A DNA stretch of 18,730 nt from Xanthoparmelia taractica (GCA_033085395.1 JANQBS010000494.1:1-18730), one strand, 5' to 3'. Shown: positions 1 through 9,426, numbered from the stretch's first letter. Made by a program: numbers and translations. Notes: generated by a model from the letters alone, not told the origin.

Positions 1-202
1 TCTCGATTTGAGTGGCAAAAACACAAAATTCTCAAAAAACTCTGCCAAGGATTCTCAAGCTTCCTGCACACGCTAATTCGACGCCGTCGAGCCGTTGCGG
101 CAAATCCCCCAACGCGGCACCTAGAGTACCCCCGCGAGCCCCGGAACCAAACGGTTCGGCCGATACCTTATAGAATAGGACTGACTGGGTTTTTGGGCTC
201 TC

Positions 203-243
203 TATTTAAGACCTCCTTCTGCGTTACCTTCAGTATATAAGGA
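203..243 (+). promoter_or_regulatory. Two TATA-like boxes
   Basis: TATTTAAG (203-210) and TATATAAGGA (234-243) lie 31 bases apart in otherwise G+C-normal sequence. No gene follows on this strand; the next recognisable element is repeat copy A at 342. They may belong to a degraded mobile-element promoter such as an LTR, but no LTR ends could be fixed. Confidence 0.2.
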
Positions 244-341
244 GTGAAAGGGAACCCCTCGCTAGCGTGCTCTACTTCGGGCCTAGCTAGAAGATCCTTT
301 GTGACTCTAGGAGGTCCTGCAAAAAGACATCCTTGATTACG

Positions 342-576
342 GGGCTGTTCTGGCAGGGGGGCTGGACCGTGCTATATTACCTGACCAAGGATTAATTACC
401 GTACATGTAATCGGATCTGTTGGTATAACATAGCCTTAGAGCCATACTAAAAATCCTCCCACACATCTTTACCTAACAAAGGAGTCGGATCCGTTTATCT
501 ATACCACGTACTCTCACCCTAGGGCCATTAGCCCTATCCAGAACCGATTATGCCACCCTTTGTTACGTGGTATGGA
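342..576 (+). repeat. Dispersed repeat, copy A
   Basis: This stretch matches 4619-4811 in the same orientation. Shared blocks include GTACATGTAAT, GAGTCGGATC, CCACGTA and CGTGGTA.TGGAT, in the same order, with roughly three quarters identity by eye over the central 140 bases; many differences are transitions. Copy A has about 45 extra bases between CCACGTA and the inverted partner TACGTGGTATGG. CCACGTA and TACGTGG form a small inverted pair within each copy. No coding capacity was found. It is probably a fragment of a mobile element whose class cannot be named from two copies. Confidence 0.55.
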
Positions 577-1767
577 TGTTTGACAATCACAGGATTTGGT
601 GGCTCGGTGCAGCTCGCGTCTAGCGTAGGTGCGTCGCGATCGCAGATGACGACAGGAGAAAGACCGGTCAAAAACTTTGGAAACTTGTCCTTTCCCCATG
701 CGGATCACGTCCTGCTTTATGGCCATCCACCATGTTGTAGGGTGGTGAATCTCGTGATCTGCTGCACATGCCCCGCCCTTCCTTTCAAATGCAAACGAGG
801 TGACCCACGGCAAATTTAGAAGGCATCCCGTCGAACTACGTAGGGTCGAGAAATAGCGTCTTTGTAAGGGTGGGTGCTGTGCGCTTTGGTTGAATCTGCT
901 GGAGGGTACGGAATTCAGAGGCTCATTGTGGATGTGATCGCTGCGCTACAACGATTCCTGTGTTTGCTGAAATTTCAGGTTGCGAGCCTTCTAGGCGCAT
1001 TGCTCTAGATATCAGAGCTGGAAAGGGAGACATTACGCCAAACCAGATTTACTGATGCTGGATTGAAGGATCAAGGTAGTGAGCGGGAACACATAGCTAA
1101 AGACAAGACACCAAAACAATTTTCCTTGAGTATCATATTCCAATAACAGTAAAAGGACGTAATTTGGATGCTATTGGTGTGGGAGGATCCTCGAACGGTC
1201 GATGTCATGTGTTTCGCTCGTCCTGTCACGAAAATCTGAGGAGCTTTTAGGCTGATGACTGTATTATATGCACTTACTTGAGGAAGGACATGGAGGATGT
1301 TGTCTGCGTATGAGGCATATGTGCCTCATGAGAACATCTCGTCATTAACATGCAAGGCTTCCAATCCATCCATCGTATTGGGTTGCTGCTCCGCCTCACT
1401 GGGAAATGAAAAATGTAGCTGCAGCTAAGCTTTAGCCAATACCATGCCGCGAGGCAGTGGTATGATGCATCCTTCGCTTTCATCCTTGCCGCAATATGCC
1501 GACATCCTGCATGAGATCTGGAGTGATAGATCAGCTCACCTCCGCTTTTCTTTTTGTTTTGCAATGCATACGGCGTTGTTCAGCAAAGCCCCGCAGGTGA
1601 GGTTGCATGCAGCCTGTCGTAATTATCTCTCGGTAAGTACAAAGGGTAACGCTGCTAAGGTCAAGGTGACGTTGTGTTGCATGGTGTTGCAATAAGCCTT
1701 GGATGCGCGCCATTTATCCACGCGCCACGCTGCAGAGAAGTCCCAACCGAATTACCGCTCAATTCGG
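577..1767. other. Gene-poor stretch
   Basis: Short open frames occur on both strands (for example 1444-1695 plus and 1274-1564 minus), but they overlap each other, lack recognisable motifs, and show no splice-supported extension. G+C is normal, so this is not a RIP block. A perfect 8-bp inverted repeat with a 4-base loop lies at 1310-1329 (ATGAGGCA/TGCCTCAT). Nothing else is supported. Confidence 0.5.
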
Positions 1768-1808
1768 ATTGTAGAGTTCCAACGGTAAACGTACCGTGGA
1801 CCTACAAT
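1768..1808. repeat. Imperfect 41-bp hairpin
   Basis: The left arm, ATTGTAG followed by AGTTCCAACGGTA, pairs with TACCGTGGAC followed by CTACAAT across a 4-base AACG loop, with a few bulges. It ends 23 bases before the TIR element at 1832. It could be the end of another small element or an RNA-level hairpin; nothing flanking it distinguishes these. Confidence 0.35.
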
Positions 1809-1831
1809 AAATGCCTCTAGACATTGATGTA

Positions 1832-2016
1832 CTTCGTATGTAGCATATTAATTGTTGGTTCGGAGACTAGGTTCCCTAAACTACTAGCTCTTTCCGGAAC
1901 TGACTATATTTTTTGTGGTCTATCAGCCAGATAGACTGCGAGAAAAAACCAGTCATCTCATAATCCTCCCAAGACCCTTGGCGTGGCACTAAACAACTAA
2001 TATGCTACATACGAAG
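1832..2016. mobile_element. MITE-like element, 185 bp, TA target duplication
   Basis: Near-perfect terminal inverted repeats of about 25 bp bound the element: the left end starts CTTCGTATGTAGCATATTA and the right end is its reverse complement with one A/G difference before the TTGTT. A TA dinucleotide flanks each end (1830-1831 and 2017-2018), the signature of Tc1/mariner/pogo-type insertion. The 130-base interior has no open frame, so mobilisation would have to come from an autonomous element elsewhere. TIR sequence and TSD are seen; superfamily is inferred from the TSD. Confidence 0.65.
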
Positions 2017-2387
2017 TAACTTAGGACTCAGCCTTTCAGAGCGCCTTCTTTGAGATCTTTCGAGGTCAATCTGCAGATATAGTGTGCATAAAAATTGCGC
2101 CCGAGTCGCAAGGCTGGCTTGATGTTTGTTGAGACGAAGAAGCCTTTGTAACAATTTTTAACATTTACCGACGAGTTGAGCCATTTCAACTACATGATAT
2201 GCGTTGTACAAGCTGCGATTTTCCCGATGATTGTTGCGAAACTATATGCAGATATGAAGAGATGAACACTAGGATCCGAATTTTAGACTTGGAATCTTGA
2301 AATCTGAGGTTGCTACAGTTGTACGGGGTTCGGGTGGAATTGCTAGAGCCAATCTACCATAGAATGCTCCACGGAGCTGTGACACCT
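2017..2387. other. Intergenic, 3' side of membrane-protein gene
   Basis: No gene, RNA or repeat was recognised. It holds the presumed 3' untranslated region and terminator of the minus-strand gene that ends at 2388; no clear polyadenylation signal stands out. Confidence 0.35.
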
Positions 2388-3666
2388 TCATCGTTTGTTT
2401 CCTTCCGCATCCGGACGGCTATCGTAGAGTGGCCACTCATCAGGCTCTCCCCCATATGTGGACGTAAAGCCGGTTATCTGGCGACTCGTCCGTTTATGGC
2501 GACCGCCTTGAATGAAGGTCCGCATGCCAGTCAGCGTCGCAGATGGGATCCGAGGCAGTTCCTGAATAGCTTCCTCATCGCTGGGTTGCCGGGCCTTGTT
2601 GCGCTTGATGGCGGCGACGGTGCTTGAGTACCAAGGCTTCTTAGCGCCCTCCCTACGAGCGCGCGAAGATTCTAAGGCAACGAAGACAGAGCGAAAGGCC
2701 GTGAGTGAGAACATGGAAACAGCAACGCAACCTTCGAGCTCTTGCCAAAGGGAGAACCAGATGAAGTCGTATTTGCCGCGAAAATTGAAGCCGGATATCC
2801 GGATAGAGGCGGTAATAACCATGAACAGATTCAAGGAGAGAAAAACCCCAATGATACCTTTCTGATAAGGTCGGATTCTTACGGACCAAAGTAGACGAAT
2901 GGGTATAGCGACGAGCATCAGGTCTGTACTGATGTCGAGAACAATGTTCAAGATGGCCAGGTCAAGAGTACGGTGGACATAGACAGGCTGGAGGCAAATT
3001 GCTGATTTAAGAATTCAGTTCAGTGCGAGAGGACAGACATCAACGTGCTTACCAGCTTTCAAGCCCCGTTTCATACATCCCAAATACATGGATACGACGC
3101 AGACGAGGAAAGAGACAATAGTAACTCCGAGAACGATTCGCCAATACATGATCAATGGTAATACTCGATCGATCAGTCGTCTCAAGAAAACCAGATAGGC
3201 AAGTTTTATGGCAAAAATCGTGATCCATAGTAAGGTCGGGTAGCTGAAGCCCAGTCCCTCATAAACGTCGATGTGGGCGGCAACGTCAACGTGTTCCTCA
3301 AGAAGGTAGTAAATATGTGTTGGGTTATAGTTGAGTCCCTCGCTCCAGTAGAGATTTCCAACATTGGCATAGCCTAACACAGTGCCCGCGGTAAGAGAAA
3401 TACAAGCGAAGATGAGGATGTAATCGTCTAGATACAGTCGACGATTAACCCTCGCCTGTAGTATCAAGCGAATCGATGCTACAACTATGGCCAGGCCATA
3501 GAAGACACCAAAAAGAGCCTGCCTCTTGTCCATCATTAATCAAAGATGAGAACAAAAAACTGGAGATCCGACAGACCTCTAAAACTGTTCGAGAAATTCT
3601 GCCCTCGTAAAGAGCTGGCTCTTCTGTTGGAAGGGCTGCTATAGGTACACTCATATTTGCATCCAT
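2388..3666 (-). CDS. Seven-helix fungal rhodopsin-domain (PTH11/SAT20-like) membrane protein
   Basis: Three exons (3577-3666, 3053-3518, 2388-3001) join to 1170 nt, a 389-residue protein with no internal stop; both joins preserve frame, which supports the model. Hydrophobic segments lie near residues 30-50, 62-82, 122-142, 155-177, 198-224, 233-254 and 268-294. Family hallmarks seen are YEGR before helix 1, LDDY before helix 2, NIVLDISTDL in helix 5 and FSLWQELEGCVAVSMFSLTAFR in pieces across helix 7, matching the Fung_rhodopsin (PF20684) family as I know it. No CFEM cysteine-rich N-terminus is present. The C-terminal 90 residues are polar, Arg/Lys-rich and presumably cytoplasmic. Such proteins sit in the plasma membrane and some act as G-protein-coupled-like sensors in plant pathogens; ligand and role here are unknown. 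An in-frame ATG at 3777 would add 37 residues; I chose 3666 because a short N-terminus fits the family. Confidence 0.85.
3002..3052 (-). other. Intron 2 of the rhodopsin-domain gene
   Basis: This 51-base intron begins GTAAGC and ends ATCAG on the minus strand, with an ACTGAAC branch-like sequence. Removing it splits a codon (G|CA, Ala) and joins the helix 4 side to CLQPVYVHRTLD in frame, as expected for the family. Without splicing the frame stops at 3015. Confidence 0.85.
3519..3576 (-). other. Intron 1 of the rhodopsin-domain gene
   Basis: This 58-base intron begins GTCTGT and ends GGCAG on the minus strand. It joins exon 1 (ending RTVLE) to exon 2 (starting ALFGVFYGLA) in phase 0 and restores the usual short N-terminus running into helix 1. 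The donor is slightly off the GTRNGT consensus. Confidence 0.75.
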
Positions 3667-4618
3667 GTTGGCCGCTTGTAGCAACGTCAAAAACAGACAA
3701 ATCGTGATACTAGGGAGTGAAGAAACCAGTGGTATGGAATGACAAGGAGAAAAGAAGCTGGTTCTCCGACAGCTCAAGCCTAGTGAAATTCAAGGGCTGT
3801 CCGACTTCAGAAGGAAGACACAGTAGGGACTTGATTGGACACACACAGTGAGATTCCCTGAAATGTACGTCACACAAGGAGATCTAATCGTTTAGGTGGA
3901 GATTGCTGCGTTGAGTTAATGTAAGCCCGGAAAACGGAGATTAATGTAGGTACACCGCCGTAATTTAGGTGCCCTGAGAATTTCCGAAGCTTTCATACAT
4001 TTCTTATGTACCTTGTGCAGTAAAATCTACGGCGTAGGAAGCACGTCCTGCTTCCCATGTCTCCGGATCTCGAACTTCTGATGAAAGATGGTCATCTGAC
4101 ACATGGTTGCTTTGCCTTAGCCGCGGTCATAGGTGAGATGAGCGCACGATGATCCTACAAGGACACAGGACGCCTTTTTCAGCTCGGCTACACCTTTTCT
4201 TTGGTATTTAACTTTCAAGACAAACTTGCAGCGACAGAATCCTACATCAAAGGATCGGCTGTACGGAGTATGCCAGTTTCCAATGGCTGCTTCCGGGAAG
4301 AAGCAGGCCTGAGCGCTTTCCAGTGTGAAGATGCCCCCCGTCGACGGATTATCGTCTGTCGGTGGATCGTTGCCTGTCGCAGCGACCATTTTGATACCAG
4401 ATTACTGCCAGCTAGTGCGTTCTTTCGCATTGGTTAGTCGCTATCTGCTAGTAGAGCGCTAGGTTCTCTGTTAATTAGACTAGAGGTTATTGGAGGAGTA
4501 GCCTTTAGCGGTGCTGAAGGTAGCGTGAGAATCTAGAAGAGCGGCCGGAAGACTTAGAGATTTCGTTAGAATCAATCGTAGAGAGCTGCCGGATCCCCTA
4601 GAGGCACATTGTAAATAT
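3667..4618. other. Intergenic region upstream of the membrane-protein gene
   Basis: It contains the presumed promoter of the minus-strand gene starting at 3666. A perfect 7-bp inverted repeat with a 5-base loop (GGAAGCA/TGCTTCC) lies at 4037-4055. One small minus-strand frame at 4117-4389 is listed separately. No RNA gene or known element was recognised. Confidence 0.4.
4117..4389 (-). CDS. Small hypothetical ORF, doubtful
   Basis: An ATG-initiated 90-residue frame with six cysteines but no signal peptide, membrane segment or motif that I recognise. It overlaps open frames on the plus strand of similar length, and no introns or family hallmarks support it. It may be a chance frame or a remnant of a dead gene; I list it only because it begins with a real ATG and lies in a long gene-free stretch. 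Confidence 0.15.
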   Translation of the reverse strand: MVAATGNDPPTDDNPSTGGIFTLESAQACFFPEAAIGNWHTPYSRSFDVGFCRCKFVLKVKYQRKGVAELKKASCVLVGSSCAHLTYDRG

Positions 4619-4811
4619 GGTGCTGTTCGGATGCCCTTGCTAGAATATATTACATGACCAAGAATTAGTTACTGTACATGTAATGAGATCCTTCTTTGTA
4701 TAGAGTAGCCTTGGCGCTATCATAAAAATCCACACATATATCTTTACTTAATAAATGAGTCGGATCTGCCTATCTATGCCACGTATTTACCATTTGTGCG
4801 TGGTACATGGA
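4619..4811 (+). repeat. Dispersed repeat, copy B
   Basis: This is the diverged partner of copy A (342-576), in the same orientation. It keeps the order GTGCTGTTC, ATATTACATGACCAAG, GTACATGTAAT, GAGTCGGATC, CCACGTA, GCGTGGTACATGGAT, and lacks about 45 bases between the last two blocks. The two copies bracket the rhodopsin-domain gene. After copy B, ATCAAAAAATTTGAGACTTG resembles the sequence near 667-686 after copy A, so the original repeat may have extended further. Confidence 0.55.
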
Positions 4812-5423
4812 TCAAAAAATTTGAGACTTGCAGCAAAAACAATTCATCGCTTGTACTTTCTAGCGGTACGGTATACTCCCAGAAAGTACCTTATCTAAGT
4901 ACTCGGCAGAGATTGATTTCCCCGGGTAGGCCAATTGAGGCTGAGATCACAGCCAAGCCAGTAGATAAGGCTACCAACAGCCCGCGCAGCCTCCCGTGTC
5001 TTCGTCCGTCCGTGCTCAGCCTTCTTGGTGTGTCACACTTTGTGGGCAGCTTCTGCCTATAGACTAATTTGAGGGCGATGCAGAACACCAAAACAAGGCG
5101 TTTCGGACCAAAACGCCGTACATGTATCAGACCAATGAGATAAGTCTGCGTAAAGCAAAATTTTGGTACGTAGCGCAGATTAGGCAAGCAGGGTCCAGCG
5201 GCGTGAACTCAGGGCCAATAATTCATAAATCAAGGAAGTAGACTAGGCATTATTTCCGGCAAGAAGCATTCGATGATTCCGTGTACCAGATCTAGATCAT
5301 TCATTCGCGACTCGTATGAATACTTAATATTTCAGCTTGAAGCATTTTGTCTTGTTATATATGCTAGTCTAACGAAATAAGCGGCACATGCACACATGAG
5401 CAAAATGGAAAGATAATCAGTCC
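4812..5423. other. Intergenic, 3' side of the AAA ATPase gene
   Basis: Open frames on both strands (4796-5062 plus, 4891-5187 minus) overlap each other and show no domain or splice support, so they are treated as chance. The last part, just beyond the stop at 5424, should hold the 3' untranslated region of the ATPase transcript. No structured RNA or repeat was recognised. Confidence 0.4.
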
Positions 5424-7067
5424 TCAGAAGTCGAAATCTTGCAGCGAGCCCGCAACTAATTTGATGCTCTGGATTGTGATGGGAGTCTGCTCCTCTGCAG
5501 CCATAAACTGGGCCATTTTCATGACATTCTTAATTTGCCGTCCGTTCATTGGCATTGAGAAGAGATCAGTATAGCCCCGCTCATCGATCCATATCGTGAC
5601 TCTGGGATTCGCTTCGGCTTTATGTAGAAAGCCCCGCCATATCTTCTCTCGTGCACCGGAATCAAGGTCGTCATAGTGGTGACAGAAGTGAACGCGGCTT
5701 TTGAAAGCCTCGTCGATATGTTCCTTGCGGTTTGTGGTTAGAAAGAGGATTCCCTGGTAATACTCAAGCTGTCGTAGGAAGATGGACACAATCGCATTGC
5801 GCGTCATGCTGGTGTTGTCTCTTTTGGAGAGGAAGACATCTGCTTCATCGATTGATAGAACAGCACCCCAAGTTTGCGTAAGCTCCAAGACACCTCTCAG
5901 TTTCGCGTCCATAAAATCTGGCTGGTCGCCCAGATCTCCCGAACTAAGCATGTACAGAGGCTTTTGACCAAGTTCGGCAACTGCCTCAGCTGCAAGCGTC
6001 TTCCCAACACCAGGAGGCCCAGTGAATAATCCGATTAGTCCTTTGCCTTTCTCTTTCACAACATCGTCAAAGCCGCTGTTGTTTCTGGCGTGTGATTTGA
6101 CCAGAGTGCGAATCAAGTCCTTTTTCGTCCGCGGTAACACAAGAGATTCCCAGACAGTGTCATCCCATTCAATGTTAGAAAGTCGAGAAACTGCAAAGCC
6201 ACCCCAGACCTTGTCTCCAAGACTAAATCCGTACAGCATCGAGGGAAGCATAAGAATCTGGTCCTCTGTAAGTGCTTCTACCGGAATAGCCACTAGTATC
6301 TTTGGGACCATCTTGTTCTTGAGGATAATCTGATAGTAGGTTGCATGATTAATAATCACCCGGCCGTGAAAGTTGACCTTCTCCTTAACCAAGTCGTTCA
6401 GCACCTCCTTCTCTGTCAATGCGTGCCCTTTGTAGTTGTTTACATGTCTCTTTTGTATGTGAATTCTCTTCTGACCTCTCTCGATGAGGTTTCGACGAAA
6501 TTCCTCTCTCCTGGGATGGAACTGTAGTGGAAACACAGATAGCTCCGCAATCTTCTTTGATCCCGGGAATTCCTGTATCTTTAGGGCCACTGGCTCCGTA
6601 GTCCCAAACTCTATCCCGTCAGAGTCCACGTTGTTGCAAAATATCGCCAGATAAACCTTCTCTACCGGACTTTCTTTAACGACCTGGTGGTAGAGTGAGC
6701 GGTAGACACAGGGTTGCGAAAGCTGGTCAGTGGCGAAGATCAACTCGTTGGGCGGCAAAACGGCCCACAAAGAGTCAAAGGTGATTTCGTTATTCTGTTC
6801 GAGTCCCTCAATACGTGGTGTTTCTAAAGCGAATTCTTCGCTGATGAATTTCAAAGCTGCGTCGAGCTCAACAATCAAGGTAGCATCCTGGTTTTCCCTG
6901 GGCAGAACTGCCTCTTCCTCCCGTTTCCGCAACCTTAGTTCTGTCGTAGCGTGATACAAGGTATTTGGTTCGATGGACGGTGGGTTCTCACTCAGACGCA
7001 TGGCCGCAGCATCTTTGAAGAAGTCCATGAGCACCTTGAGCAAGGAACGGCCCCTGATATCCACCAT
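5424..7067 (-). CDS. AAA ATPase of the fungal DUF7025-AAA type
   Basis: The uninterrupted 547-residue frame ends ...SLQDFDF. Residues 1-310 form an alpha/beta region that resembles DUF7025, usually placed before the ATPase in this fungal family. The AAA module spans roughly 340-465: Walker A GPPGVGKT at 350-357, Walker B VLSIDEAD at 403-410 (D407, E408), sensor-1 N446 in LTTNR, candidate arginine finger R458 in SRVHF, and a lid region with MNGRQIKNV, where R510 may act as sensor 2. All catalytic residues expected for ATP hydrolysis are present, so it is likely active. Single-AAA proteins of this kind are soluble hexamer-forming remodelers by analogy; the substrate is unknown. The frame is open upstream to about 7085 with family-like residues (NPPFRT before the first Met), so the annotated start may be internal and an upstream exon is probable. 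It is divergent from the NACHT-family remnant at 7790. Confidence 0.85.
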   Translation of the reverse strand: MVDIRGRSLLKVLMDFFKDAAAMRLSENPPSIEPNTLYHATTELRLRKREEEAVLPRENQDATLIVELDAALKFISEEFALETPRIEGLEQNNEITFDSLWAVLPPNELIFATDQLSQPCVYRSLYHQVVKESPVEKVYLAIFCNNVDSDGIEFGTTEPVALKIQEFPGSKKIAELSVFPLQFHPRREEFRRNLIERGQKRIHIQKRHVNNYKGHALTEKEVLNDLVKEKVNFHGRVIINHATYYQIILKNKMVPKILVAIPVEALTEDQILMLPSMLYGFSLGDKVWGGFAVSRLSNIEWDDTVWESLVLPRTKKDLIRTLVKSHARNNSGFDDVVKEKGKGLIGLFTGPPGVGKTLAAEAVAELGQKPLYMLSSGDLGDQPDFMDAKLRGVLELTQTWGAVLSIDEADVFLSKRDNTSMTRNAIVSIFLRQLEYYQGILFLTTNRKEHIDEAFKSRVHFCHHYDDLDSGAREKIWRGFLHKAEANPRVTIWIDERGYTDLFSMPMNGRQIKNVMKMAQFMAAEEQTPITIQSIKLVAGSLQDFDF

Positions 7068-7789
7068 AGTTCGGAAAGGTGGATTCTTCGTGATGATTCA
7101 TCGCACGACCAACACATATCTACTTGATATTTTAACATTGGACCTATTAGCTGACGGGATGAAGACGGTTTTTCTTTGCTTTCTGTGCTGGCGTCAGGCT
7201 TTCAAGGTATTGTTCAACGGTTGGGGGTCATTACGAACTCATCGTACTACTCAATGTGAGTCTTTGAGCGTTAATGTCGGGTGGGGTTCTTACCACTTCA
7301 TCAGCTCGAACTATGGGAATCCTTGGGGCATTATCAGCGCCCTCTGGCAAACATTGCACACCCATGCTGCAGCGCTAGCCTCAGTTCATTTACCTAGCTA
7401 CTGAGGATAATAAAAAAGCCAACCAGGAAGTTGTTCGATGGTAATTGAGGGAGTAGGCTCATGGTGTATATGATAGATTAGTAAGAGCAGGCTGAAGCTT
7501 CGGCGCAATTCTTCACTGCCTCCGCAACACGTCATAGCTGGTGTCCCAAAGGCGTATTAACAACTAATATGGCTCCGCTAATTGCGCTACCAGCGCGGAT
7601 TGCATGTGTGGGACAGTGACTGCGTGGTCGCCCTGACGAGGCTGAAATCGGTCGGTGGCATAACATAGAACAGTGCTCACGAATTGATCTCATGCTTTGC
7701 AATACCCCTACCCGCATCTTTCCTGCACTCCCATCTCATTGATACCTCCACCCTCCGCCTTCTTTCCTTTTTTTCCTTGGACAAAGAGC
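7068..7789. promoter_or_regulatory. Divergent intergenic region between ATPase and NLR remnant
   Basis: This spacer of about 720 bases separates two outward-facing start codons and must hold both promoters, unless the candidate ATPase exon at 7294-7365 is real. A pyrimidine-rich tract at 7743-7780, typical just upstream of fungal start sites, precedes the ATG at 7790. A plus-strand open frame across 6973-7404 is mostly antisense to the ATPase and is not called. No clear TATA box or binding-site array was identified. Confidence 0.4.
7294..7365 (-). other. Candidate first coding exon of the AAA ATPase gene
   Basis: On the minus strand an ATG at 7365 opens 24 codons ending ...VRADEV directly before a strong donor, GTAAGA. 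Phase 0 at this donor fits an acceptor ending ACGAAG at 7086, which would join to NPPFRTMVDIRG in frame. The implied intron of about 208 bases is long for this window and its acceptor is not the preferred YAG, so a middle exon or a different structure is possible. It explains why the ATPase frame looks N-terminally short. Confidence 0.3.
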
Positions 7790-8261
7790 ATGGCAGATAT
7801 GAACCTCGGCGATAACAGTTTCGGCAAACCTTCCGCTTTCCAAAATGCCTTTCATATTGCTGGACTTCAAAAGAAGCAGAAGAGCCAAAAACTCAAATTC
7901 ATACAGGAGCTGCAGGCTTCGGATCAAATGAATGGTCTGGAAGACATCGAATATTGTATCGAGAAACTCCAAACCAAGTGTGAGCGACAAGGGATGGGGA
8001 CCAAGACGAAGGGTATACTGGTGCCCATCATCAGTGAAGGAGACCTGAGTTTCATATCCAAGTTTCAAAGTATGGTTCTTGGCGACACCGAGGGATGCTT
8101 CTTTGGGCTAGTAACATGATCGAGGCTCTAGACACCGCCATCAGTGAGGACGAGCGGAAAATGCTCATTCTTGATCGGCTTCCTCGCTCCGTGGATCAAT
8201 GTTACGCAGGACTTATTGAGAGATTGAATAAAAGGGATAACTCTCGTTGGAATCTTGTTAG

Positions 8262-8316
8262 GTCAGTGGCGCTAACATTACGCCAAATGCTCGTCTATTA
8301 ACCTAGTGGTTCTTAG
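8262..8316 (+). other. Intron in the NLR remnant
   Basis: 55 bases, donor GTCAGT, acceptor TCTTAG, branch-like CTATTAAC 14 bases before the end. Splicing joins RWNLV to RRVLSIVTFAKR in frame, restoring the expected winged-helix entry; unspliced, both neighbouring frames stop. The fit with family sequence on both sides makes this the best-supported intron of the locus. Confidence 0.75.
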
Positions 8317-8586
8317 AAGAGTTTTGTCCATTGTCACTTTCGCGAAGAGATCGCTTCGAGTGTCCGAGTTGAGAGAAGCCATCGTAATACTCCGAGTCAA
8401 TCTAGGTGATAACCTGAGCAGTGGTGCCTTGCCCTTGAAAAGTAAAGTAATTGAGTTCTGTTCACCATTGATCGAGTGTATCGATTCTTCGCCCGATGCG
8501 GAAGATGGCCAAATTCAATTGTCGGACTCCTTAGTAAGAGATTTCCTCAGGAAGCATTCAGATCCGCTACAAGACATGACTCTGAA

Positions 8587-8636
8587 GTTTAGCCCGAGTC
8601 TGACTTCTCACCAAAATCCGAAACGTACGTGAGCAG
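8587..8636 (+). other. Possible intron in the NLR remnant
   Basis: 50 bases with donor GTTTAG, CTGAC branch sequence and acceptor GAGCAG. Splicing gives QDMTLN|RTIAESCLRYL in frame. The donor is weak, so a one-base frameshift near 8590-8630 is the alternative explanation. Confidence 0.45.
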
Positions 8637-9373
8637 CCGGACAATTGCTGAAAGCTGTTTAAGATACCTCTTGCAGCGCAAATACTCACATCTACTGATG
8701 AAAAGAACACTCTCAAATTTCGATGTCAGCACTGTACACGACCCAAAAGGTCAAAACTTACTTCTGTACGCTGCAGAATTCTGGTATCAGCACTATGACG
8801 ACGTGGAACCAACGGAAAGTGACAACACACTGCTGGATGTATTCCTAAAGTCGCTCAATTTCTACGTGTGGATCCAGGTACAAAATCTCTATCTGACTGG
8901 TGGGACCCAGCAAGGCTCAAGACGTGAGCATTTGCCAGAGGCTAGACAGCAAATCTTGCCTACATGGTTCGCAACCTCACGCACTGGGAATGCGACAGTC
9001 TCTGGCTATCAAGAATACATTGGGGAATGGGGACACTTTCTAAAGCGGGGTATTCTGTGGGCCGCTAACGCGGAGATAGACCGCTGTTTCTGGGGAGCGC
9101 TAGGGCTAACGAATTGCGTCTCAAAGGCCAAGGAACTTGAGCGATACCCGAGCTTCATGTTTGTGGGAGAGTGTGGCTCTAACAAGCGGTGCAATGCTCA
9201 CTATACACATACGATGTCTCCTGACGGCAGGCAACTGATGCTAGCTGTGCTAGAAACTGATGGGTACGAGAATTTCTTTCTCTTCTCCGATCTCAAAGCT
9301 TCGGTTCACATGCTCTCTGCAGAGGGTCTTTCAGTTGCTCTTGATTCGGAAGATGTCTGTTTGCAGAGCCCAG

Positions 9374-9426
9374 GTCTTCCGTTCTCATTAACTGCAACTG
9401 TCCTAATTGTAATCACAGGCAAGCAG
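9374..9426 (+). other. Frame break: weak intron or indel
   Basis: The frame changes between LPFSLTATVLIVITGKQA and ESAGTSTITLERWDL. A 53-base segment (GTCTTC to AAGCAG, with CCTAAT inside) could be removed in phase, but that deletes a beta-strand-like stretch that reads as coding. A one-base loss near 9425 explains the data at least as well. Confidence 0.3.

Noticed and set aside
514..819. Overlapping open frames on both strands
   Set aside because: No motif, no splice support, and neither strand is favoured; part lies within repeat copy A.
1274..1713. Three overlapping small frames, one with a GTAAGT donor-like site at 1633
   Set aside because: Mutually overlapping on both strands, no matching acceptor that extends a frame, and no recognisable protein features.
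4796..5187. Plus- and minus-strand frames downstream of the AAA ATPase
   Set aside because: They are antisense to each other and lack any family hallmark; composition looks non-coding.
6973..7404. 143-codon plus-strand frame over the ATPase start
   Set aside because: Largely antisense to the conserved ATPase N-terminus and its putative first exon.
7559..7571. 13-mer identical to part of the MITE right TIR
   Set aside because: No second arm or TA-flanked end is nearby; too short to call a MITE fragment.
7550..7620. tRNA-like sequence on the minus strand (GGTAGCGCAATTAGCGG)
   Set aside because: An A-box-like string is present, but no GGTTCRA B-box or acceptor pairing follows at the right distance.
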